Assembly: GCA_025449695.1 (NCBI GenBank)
Contig: JANWIW010000007.1
Location: forward strand, 1 to 34,125
Length of the DNA: 34,125 nucleotides
From: Minisyncoccota bacterium
GTDB lineage: Bacteria > Patescibacteriota > Minisyncoccia > UBA6257 > 2-01-FULL-56-20
Direction: 5' to 3'
In this document: piece by piece, positions 24,877 to 34,125 of the stretch
How the letters are laid out: the number at the start of each line of letters is the position of its first letter
Position numbering within the stretch: the first letter of the stretch is position 1
Made by a program: the position numbers and the translations under genes
Notes under the pieces: generated by a model
What the model was told of the DNA's origin: nothing
What the model saw: the letters and a program-made list of their open reading frames with translations, nothing else
Database searches by the model: none

Positions 24877-27800
24877 TTACTGGTAGATAACCGTCGCGAC
24901 CTGCAGCGGCACCACGCTGGCCTCAAGACCTTGGAAGATCGTGGGGGCGATAGTGTCGTTCCAGTTCACGTCGCCAGTCGCGTTCACGGTGATCTGGGCC
25001 ACGCCAGAGGTCTGGCCGTTGGACACCGCACCAATGAAGCCGGTGGCATCCACGTTAACCTGGATGGTCACCGAGTTGCCGGCCGAGACGTTCGGAGCCG
25101 GCGAGAAGGTGAAGACCACGGTGCACGTGTTGCCAACGCTGACGCAAGACTGCACGGTCGTTCCCGCGAAGTCGGCGCCGCCCTGCATGAGCCGCACGTT
25201 GAAGCTGCCGCTCACTGCGGAGCCCTGGAACTTGAGGGCGATGCTGTTCACCTGCACATCGCTGCCCGGCTGGGCCGCGTTGAAGGTCAGGTTCGCAACA
25301 TTCTGAATCGTGCGGGCCTGGTTGCCGGTGACGGTCTGGGCAGCAGACAAGAGGAGCTTGCCGCCGACCACAGTCATGGCATTGCCAGTCGCGCCCGAAA
25401 CGACCGGGGTGATCGCTACGTTCGGAGCGCCCGTCAAGCTCATAAGATTGAGGTTGCCGGGGATCGTGAACGTGTGGACGGAGCCATCCGCAGACGGATC
25501 GCCGCCGGAGCCACTGCCTACGACATCACCCACGAGGTCGACAACGAGGGAAGAGTTCTGCGGGATCTTCCACACGCTCGCATCGGGGTTGAAGGTGTAG
25601 GTGAAGTTGGTGGAGGAAGCCGCCGCGACGCCGGTTACCGAGGGGTAATTGGCGCAGCCGGACGTGCTGCCGTTCACCAGCTTACAGACCAATCTCACCG
25701 CGACGAAGGCCTGCTTGCTGGTCACGACGCTCGTGGTGTCGAGCGCGGTGATGGTCGTGATGCCAACGGGTTCAACATTGGTGGTCTCACGGAGCAAGAA
25801 GGTCGCAAGGCGGTTATTGGTCGAGCCCATCACTACCTGCGCGGCCAGCGGCTTGGAAGCATCCGCGCCGATGGTTACCGTCGCAGCGCTCGCCGAAGTC
25901 ACCGTCTGGCCGGTCACGGGCACGCCCGAGCAGCTCACGGAGCTGTGGGTGATCATGCCGTTGCCGGTGCAGGAGGTGAAGTTCGTAAGAGCCACATAGG
26001 AGCCCGAGGCGCTCGAGAGCGCATCCGCCCAGATGTCAAAGATACCCGACTGGCCGGCATTCACACTGCCGTTGCCAGAGAAGGTGATGACATCGCTGCC
26101 CGAGAGGGTGGTCTGCTGGGTCGGCATGCCGAACAGCTGACCGTTCAACTGGGCGCGGATGTTCTGGAACGCGGTCGAGGAAGCGGACAAGGTGACCGTG
26201 ATGTTGGACACATTAACCCCTTCCGCCGAGGACGCCGAGAGGATGTACGAGCCGATCTTCACGCCCTGCTGGCCCGGAGCCACGGTCTGAGTGCCAACCG
26301 CAGAGTTCCTGGAGACCAAGAGCGGGGTGGAAGAAAGGGTGAGGGTGTTGCCGGACGCCGAACCCGAGGACACGATCTGCGAAGAGGTCACGCCCTGGAG
26401 GTTCTGGCTGTTGCCAGGCAAGGTGGCAACGATCGTCGTGAAGTCGGCGGTCGTCTGCACATCAACCTTGACCGAGATCACACGCGCAGTGTTGGCGGGA
26501 ACGGTGTAGTTGATGTTCGAGGACGAGGTGCCGAAGAAGCAGGTGAGCACGTTGGAAGCAACCGTGCACTGGCCGCTGGCAGAACCCGCAGCGATGCTGC
26601 TCGCGGTGTTGCCGATCTGGTTGCCCGCATCGTCCACGAGCTGGATATTCCTGATATCCAGGTTCGGGTCGCCGAGGGTACCAGTGCCAGTGTCGGTGGT
26701 GTTCCACGCGACCGCACCGCCGGTCGCGGTGATGGTGACGGTCAGGAATTTAACCCGGACCGCCTCACCAGCCGCGTAGATCTTGAACTTCGCGATGGTC
26801 TGGGAAGACCCGCCCTTCGCGATTACGCCGGACGGGGTACCGGTGTCGGTCGTCACCGTGATCTGACCCTGGTTGATCGTGATCTTGGTGCCGGCGCCGC
26901 CAGTGATCGTGACCGAGATCGGCACGTTGTACTGGGTGTCCACCGCGTATACGTCATACGAGTTCAAGAGCTCGAAGCGGAAGTCGAAGCTCGGAGAGCC
27001 AGCGATATCCGCGAAGACCTGGATATTCGCACTGCCGGTCGAGAGGACCGCGTTCGAAGAGCTAAGGTCGAAGTAGGCGGTGCCATCCGCGGCCACAGAG
27101 GGCAGGATGGAACCAACCTGCGCGCCGTTCACCTTGAGAACGATGTTCTTGAGGTCAGAGTAGCGGGCCGAGCCAACAATCTTGAAGTTGAGGCCCTTCA
27201 AAGCCACCGGGCTGTTCTGCACGGTAGCGGTCCACTGCGAGACGAGGACACCGCTCTGACCGGCGTTCACGGTGCTGCCGACGGCGACGTTCACGAGGGC
27301 CAGAGTCGCGATCGAGGGAGTCGACACCGAGGTAACGGTGAAGAGGTTGCCCTGGACCGGGAAGGAGCCGTTCGGAGCGACGGTCGCGTTCGCCGCATCA
27401 ACCGCGGAAATATCCGAGGCCGAAGTGATCGAGAAGCTTACCGTGTTGCCAGCCGAGAGACCCGTTGCCGGGTCGATGGCCAGAGTGAAGGTGCGGGTCT
27501 GACCAGCCGCGATGCTCCAGCCGAGGGAGTTGAAATCGATCACTCCGTTCGAGATAGAGCTGAACTGGGTCAAAACCTTACCGTTTTCCGTAAGATAGGC
27601 GCCGGAAATGGAACTATCCGACAATACGCCGTTCTTGCGGAACTTGATGCCGTTCACGGTCACGCCGCTCTGGGATCCCGCCGTCAAAGTGAAGGTGAGA
27701 ACCGGAACGCGCGCAGCCGCCGAGGAGCCGCTCGAGATGAGCGAGCCCGCCGGAGGATTGGAAGCGGAGAGGCCAACGGTCAGACCGGCCGTCGAAATAC

Positions 27801-28281
27801 CGCCGCCACCACCGGTACCACCGGTACCGCCAGTGCCTCCCGTACCTCCAGTGCCTCCCGTACCGCCAGTGGCGCACATGGAGTTCACGAGGGCGCGGGT
27901 GATCGGGCCGAAGTAGCCAGCGGCCGGGCTGATGTTATTGGCCAGCTGGAACTTGCCCAACGCTACTTTGGTCAGAGAACCAAAGTACATAGATTCATTG
28001 CCCACGGAACCGGCACCGGAAGCGGCGACGGCAAAGCCATGGGAGTTCAGGAACTGCTGGAGGGCCTTCACATCAGCGCCGGTCATGCCCACAGTGAGGT
28101 TGCGGGTAAACGCGGTGCAAGAGGAAGAGCCGCCCTGGGCAGCCTGGAGCTGCGCCTGAAGCTGCGCGATCATCTGCATCAACTGTTCAGTTGACATAGT
28201 CTGCGCAGAAACGGGCGCGACCAACCCGATGGAAAGAACCACCGTGAGGGTCAAAGCAGACGTTTTAAGGAATTTGCTCAT
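24877..28281 (-). CDS. Secreted S-layer-like protein with peptidoglycan-binding domain
   Basis: Signal peptide, PG_binding_1-like domain (LTVGMTGADVKALQQFLN...YFGPITRALV), (TGG)n linker, then repeated beta-sandwich-like Ser/Thr/Val-rich domains. Confidence 0.85.
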   Translation of the reverse strand: MSKFLKTSALTLTVVLSIGLVAPVSAQTMSTEQLMQMIAQLQAQLQAAQGGSSSCTAFTRNLTVGMTGADVKALQQFLNSHGFAVAASGAGSVGNESMYFGSLTKVALGKFQLANNISPAAGYFGPITRALVNSMCATGGTGGTGGTGGTGGTGGTGGGGGISTAGLTVGLSASNPPAGSLISSGSSAAARVPVLTFTLTAGSQSGVTVNGIKFRKNGVLSDSSISGAYLTENGKVLTQFSSISNGVIDFNSLGWSIAAGQTRTFTLAIDPATGLSAGNTVSFSITSASDISAVDAANATVAPNGSFPVQGNLFTVTSVSTPSIATLALVNVAVGSTVNAGQSGVLVSQWTATVQNSPVALKGLNFKIVGSARYSDLKNIVLKVNGAQVGSILPSVAADGTAYFDLSSSNAVLSTGSANIQVFADIAGSPSFDFRFELLNSYDVYAVDTQYNVPISVTITGGAGTKITINQGQITVTTDTGTPSGVIAKGGSSQTIAKFKIYAAGEAVRVKFLTVTITATGGAVAWNTTDTGTGTLGDPNLDIRNIQLVDDAGNQIGNTASSIAAGSASGQCTVASNVLTCFFGTSSSNINYTVPANTARVISVKVDVQTTADFTTIVATLPGNSQNLQGVTSSQIVSSGSASGNTLTLSSTPLLVSRNSAVGTQTVAPGQQGVKIGSYILSASSAEGVNVSNITVTLSASSTAFQNIRAQLNGQLFGMPTQQTTLSGSDVITFSGNGSVNAGQSGIFDIWADALSSASGSYVALTNFTSCTGNGMITHSSVSCSGVPVTGQTVTSASAATVTIGADASKPLAAQVVMGSTNNRLATFLLRETTNVEPVGITTITALDTTSVVTSKQAFVAVRLVCKLVNGSTSGCANYPSVTGVAAASSTNFTYTFNPDASVWKIPQNSSLVVDLVGDVVGSGSGGDPSADGSVHTFTIPGNLNLMSLTGAPNVAITPVVSGATGNAMTVVGGKLLLSAAQTVTGNQARTIQNVANLTFNAAQPGSDVQVNSIALKFQGSAVSGSFNVRLMQGGADFAGTTVQSCVSVGNTCTVVFTFSPAPNVSAGNSVTIQVNVDATGFIGAVSNGQTSGVAQITVNATGDVNWNDTIAPTIFQGLEASVVPLQVATVIYQ

Positions 28282-28465
28282 TAAGTTTATTTACTTGCTG
28301 AAGAGAATTATCGACCTTTAGCGGGGGTCCCATCATTCGACTGACGCGGGCTCCCGCAAAGGACGTCGACCTTTCTGATTTGTTCGTTATTCGGTGCTTT
28401 CTCCCTGGCCGCGTCAGTGAGGGAAACGCAGCCAGAGAAAAAGGGTTGGTAGCTGATGGATAAAG

Positions 28466-28487
28466 AAAAAGCTCGCTTGAAGCGAGG
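28466..28487 (-). terminator. Intrinsic terminator (minus strand)
   Basis: Minus strand CTCGCT-tca-AGCGAG followed by CTTTTTC. Confidence 0.6.
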
Positions 28488-28497
28488 CTGAAGGGAT

Positions 28498-28575
28498 AGG
28501 TTTCAGGTGACAGATTACAGCTTACAGGCAAAGCAACCCGAACGGGAAGCTCCTGTAATCTGTCACCTGAAACCT
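28498..28575. repeat. 23-bp perfect inverted repeat
   Basis: AGGTTTCAGGTGACAGATTACAG / CTGTAATCTGTCACCTGAAACCT. Confidence 0.9.
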
Positions 28576-28707
28576 CTAACCTAGTCCTCGGTCCAGCCTC
28601 ACTTCTGAACCTTTTATAGACACAGTGTACCAGAGATGCCCCCTTTTTCAATGCCTAGCCTGGGGTCTCCCGCACACACCTATTAAAACGGTATGGCGCC
28701 TAAAATG

Positions 28708-29421
28708 TTACATTCCGGCCCTGGCCTCCTGGCGGAGCCGGTAGTACGTGGAGGGGCCGCTGTTACCCACCCGCTCCAGCAGACCCTCCGATACCAGCCG
28801 CTGAAGATCATAGCGGAGGGTGCGTTCGGAAACATCCGGCAAGGTATCCTGGATGTCCCGCATCCGGCAACCCATCCCTTCAGCATTGCCGGTTTGCCGG
28901 ATTTTGCCCAATATCGCTTCTTTCCTTACCTTAAACCCTTCTTGGTTCAGATCGGACGAATCCGTGGTCCTTCCATCCACAAGGATGATACTGGGTATCT
29001 CTTCCGGAGAGCCGGCAATTGCCTGATGGGCGGACGAAGATGGCTTTTCGATCCCTTCCCGTCTTGGCATACCTATTGCCGGAATGTCCTTTGGGAAAAG
29101 CTCCGCGCGTGAAAGCTGCCGGTTCGAGTGGAGGTGTTCGGCAGGAAAATAAGAACGCTCTATCTCTGCGAGGATGATTTCCACGGTTTGCCCTTCGATG
29201 GAACCGGTATCCCTGCCGAAGGCAAGCAGATACTCCAGCTGCCTCAAAACCTTCTCTGCACGAGCCCCATCGTTCTCGAGGGAAGCAGTAAGAAGGCCCA
29301 CTCCTCGCTTTTCCAAAGCCGCCCTCAATTGCTTGCTCGGCAAAGTCTCTCCCAGGCGAAATAAAGCATAGGCGATGCTGTAGGCTTGCCGGACTGTTTT
29401 TTGGGTGGGCAATGGCTCCAT
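28708..29421 (-). CDS. HTH-domain regulator with C-terminal winged helix
   Basis: MRDIQDTLPDVSERTLRYDLQRLVSEGLLERVGNSGPSTYYRL; start at MEPLPTQ (29421). Confidence 0.7.
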   Translation of the reverse strand: MEPLPTQKTVRQAYSIAYALFRLGETLPSKQLRAALEKRGVGLLTASLENDGARAEKVLRQLEYLLAFGRDTGSIEGQTVEIILAEIERSYFPAEHLHSNRQLSRAELFPKDIPAIGMPRREGIEKPSSSAHQAIAGSPEEIPSIILVDGRTTDSSDLNQEGFKVRKEAILGKIRQTGNAEGMGCRMRDIQDTLPDVSERTLRYDLQRLVSEGLLERVGNSGPSTYYRLRQEARAGM

Positions 29422-29533
29422 TGCAGAAGTGCCGAATTCTACTCTTATTCGGCAACCAGGGTCAAGCAGGCGGTCGTAGATCGTAGGTCGTGAGTAGTAG
29501 GTTAGGACGTTGACCTGAGATCGGCAATCCGCT

Positions 29534-29733
29534 CTGTCATCCAGGTCCCTCGACATACTCGGGGTAAACTCCGGCGAGGGACCTCCCGATAATGACAACA
29601 CTTCCTATTCCATAATGTGGAGAACGTGCTTGGCGTCCGAGCCGGCTTGCCAAGTCTCATAACTCCAGGAACAAGTTTCGTGTTCGAAGCCTGTGATAGC
29701 ACAGAGGTCCCTCGCCGCTGCTCGGGATGACAG
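29534..29733. repeat. Structured intergenic element, family A copy 3 (200 nt)
   Basis: Core closely related to copy 1; left arm carries an extra nested AGGTCCCTCG/CGAGGGACCT hairpin. Confidence 0.8.
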
Positions 29734-29760
29734 AAAAAGAGAGGCTGGGTAAAGGAGCTC

Positions 29761-29795
29761 TACTCACTACTCACTACTCACTACTCACTACTCAC
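29761..29795. repeat. Microsatellite, five tandem TACTCAC 7-mers
   Basis: Exact tandem copies. Confidence 0.9.
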
Positions 29796-30476
29796 TAGAT
29801 CTATATTCCCCAGCCGGCAAATACCAACACGAACCCTGCCGCGATGGCCAGGATACCGAACCCATAGTAAAGGCCTCGCTCGGAGATCTGCCCGCCGCGC
29901 AGCTTGGCGAGCATCACCGCAACGAAGACGCCCGCCGCGAAAAGGAGCAGGCTCTGGAGAAGATGGTCCAGGGGAAGGAAGAGGATGCTTGCCCCCGCCT
30001 CGAGGAAGAGGAAGGCAGAGAGGGCCGCTTCCGGGGCGTGAGGCGATCCCCCGTCGGCATCGCGCCAGGGCAAGGCGTTCGCGAGCCCGTAGAAGAATAG
30101 TGAGAAGAGCAGCAAGCCGGTGCCTGCCGTGAGGAGCGATATCCAGTTCAGAACGGCGTAATAGAACGACCAGCTTCCCCCGAATATAAAGAGGAATACC
30201 AGCACTTCGTACGCCGTCTCGCGATCAAGGAAAGCCAGGTCCTTGATACCCAGTACGAGAAGGAACACGCAACCGAGGAGGAACGCCGCAGCTCCCTGGC
30301 GCGGCAGGACGGCCGCGAGAAGGAGTGCCGCGGAAAGCGGGAAGAGGAGAGCCCTCGGCCTGAACGGAGGCACGAAGTACGCGATGAGGGCGCCCGCCGC
30401 GAAGATAAGGAATGACGTCCCGAACCGCAGGTTCGAGGCAACCGTAAGATACCACAGGAGCCCGAGCGCCGCGGCC

Positions 30477-33119
<2,643 letters not shown>

Positions 33120-33162
33120 TAGGTAAGGCTGGTAGGTTTTAGCTTACAGGTTGCAGGCCCTG

Positions 33163-33191
33163 ATAATAGTGCATTGGCAATCTCGATGCAA
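33163..33191 (-). promoter_or_regulatory. clpB promoter
   Basis: Minus strand TTGCAT-17-TATTAT. Confidence 0.7.
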
Positions 33192-33200
33192 GAGTGCCAA
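33174..33200. promoter_or_regulatory. CIRCE-like HrcA operator
   Basis: TTGGCAATC-N9-GAGTGCCAA versus CIRCE TTAGCACTC-N9-GAGTGCTAA (7/9 and 8/9), overlapping the clpB promoter. Confidence 0.8.
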
Positions 33201-33316
33201 TTGAAGCTGGTGTATGTCTCATACGACGTTTGTAAATGAAAAGCCTTGCGTCCCCTTTCAGATATACCTCTCTTTATATGAGTATAACATTAACCTTTTC
33301 AAACTCCGCGAACACT

Positions 33317-33345
33317 TTGACTATCGTCAATTAATGTTTTATAAT
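33317..33345 (+). promoter_or_regulatory. Near-consensus sigma70 promoter
   Basis: TTGACT-17-TATAAT. Confidence 0.75.
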
Positions 33346-33483
33346 GCACTGTGCACTTTGACACTCTGGCTTGCAGCTTTTAGGGCCCGTAGGACCTTAA
33401 GAGCTGCAAGTCTGCCTGTAGCAAAATCGTCCCGCCGAGGCAGCCACCCGCTCCCATCTTCGCGAACGCAAAGGAGGATCACT

Positions 33484-33960
33484 TTGAAGCTCCGTGTTTT
33501 GTTGCTCATTCTCGTCATCATGGCTCTCGGCTGCAACCGCCAGGAGACCATTCCCCCTCGCCCGCCTCCGCCACCGGCGAATCCGTGCGACAGCAATCTG
33601 GAGGTCACCTTCAGCCCGCCGCTCACAAGCGTCGGAGACCTCAAGGAAGTCGCGTACGAGCGCATGCGCACCTCGGGAGAGCCCGTGCCTCCGGGGAGGT
33701 ATTACTTCTCGGCGTACTACGTCCCGGGATACGAGGCGGAAGGACGCTACTTCCTCCTGCGGCCCGAGCACTTCCCTATGAACAGCATGTGCCTGCCCCG
33801 CCCCGGGCCGCACGCGATGTCGCTCCATACCGGCGCCCTGGTCGGACGGAACGGCGTGCGCTTCGGCGACGAGAGAGAGCTCGACCGGTTCGTCGAGTCA
33901 CCCAAGGGCTCCGGCAACTACGTCGCCGCGCCGCCATCCAAGATCCGGCCCCCTCAGTAA
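33484..33960 (+). CDS. Small lipoprotein of unknown function
   Basis: AGGAGG (33472-33477), TTG start, signal peptide (M)KLRVLLLILVIMALGC with lipobox ALGC. The ORF-track start at 33214 is upstream of the promoter. Confidence 0.75.
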   Translation: MKLRVLLLILVIMALGCNRQETIPPRPPPPPANPCDSNLEVTFSPPLTSVGDLKEVAYERMRTSGEPVPPGRYYFSAYYVPGYEAEGRYFLLRPEHFPMNSMCLPRPGPHAMSLHTGALVGRNGVRFGDERELDRFVESPKGSGNYVAAPPSKIRPPQ

Positions 33961-33984
33961 CCGCTGCAGGCCACGCATGTCATG

Positions 33985-34012
33985 AACGGCCGCGTTCCAC
34001 GCGGCCGTTTTT
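33985..34012 (+). terminator. Intrinsic terminator
   Basis: AACGGCCGCG-ttcca-CGCGGCCGTT followed by T run. Confidence 0.9.
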
Positions 34013-34054
34013 GATTCTGCCGTTCCTCGTTGCTTCGTTGCAAGCTGATACTTT

Positions 34055-34125
34055 GTCATTCCCGCCCACCCCGGAATCAACTCCAGCGTCGCGCTAATTG
34101 ATTCCCGCCTGCGCGGGAATGACAA
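34055..34125. repeat. Palindromic intergenic element, family C
   Basis: TTGTCATTCCCGC... with GCGGGAATGACAA at the window end. Confidence 0.75.

Noticed and set aside
24931-28194. 1087-aa plus-strand ORF
   Set aside because: Antisense shadow of the S-layer-like gene; His/Arg/Gly/Asp-rich, no signal peptide or motifs.
29757-29800. CTACTCA repeats as a possible CRISPR
   Set aside because: Simple 7-nt microsatellite with no spacers; no CRISPR array found in the window.
33214-33483. N-terminal extension of the lipoprotein ORF
   Set aside because: Lies upstream of or within the promoter and leader; SD, TTG start, signal peptide and lipobox place the real start at 33484.

Overview
The window reads as a GC-rich bacterial chromosome segment. 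Its gene style (type IV pilus operon with a small PilP-position protein, PG-binding/S-layer-like surface protein, orphan CofE-like protein, DUF1653, multi-Cys 'CQNCK' protein) suggests Candidate Phyla Radiation/Patescibacteria; this is inference from gene content, not a database match. Confident genes: pilT, pilB, pilO/N-like, pilM, comF, an AnmK-family kinase, a queuosine-precursor (YhhQ-type) transporter, a CofE-like ligase, DUF1653, a GT39-type transferase, an M23 peptidase, an ECF sigma factor with a probable anti-sigma partner, HU, an O-antigen ligase with TPRs, a 1134-aa secreted surface protein, an HTH regulator and clpB. There are two tRNAs: Arg-GCG and Gly-GCC. The most interesting signals are non-coding. 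(1) Two equal-length 73-nt elements with compensatory hairpin changes flank a lower-GC, Cys-rich gene that may start at a leaderless ATT, next to a tRNA-Gly sandwiched between palindromes. (2) Three structured ~180-200 nt elements share terminal inverted repeats. (3) A CIRCE-like operator overlaps a clpB promoter. (4) A possible leader-peptide/attenuator lies before the queuosine transporter. (5) Many genes have a -10 hexamer 6-8 nt before the start codon, implying leaderless mRNAs, while a minority have strong Shine-Dalgarno sites. (6) Long low-complexity palindromic spacers separate many genes.
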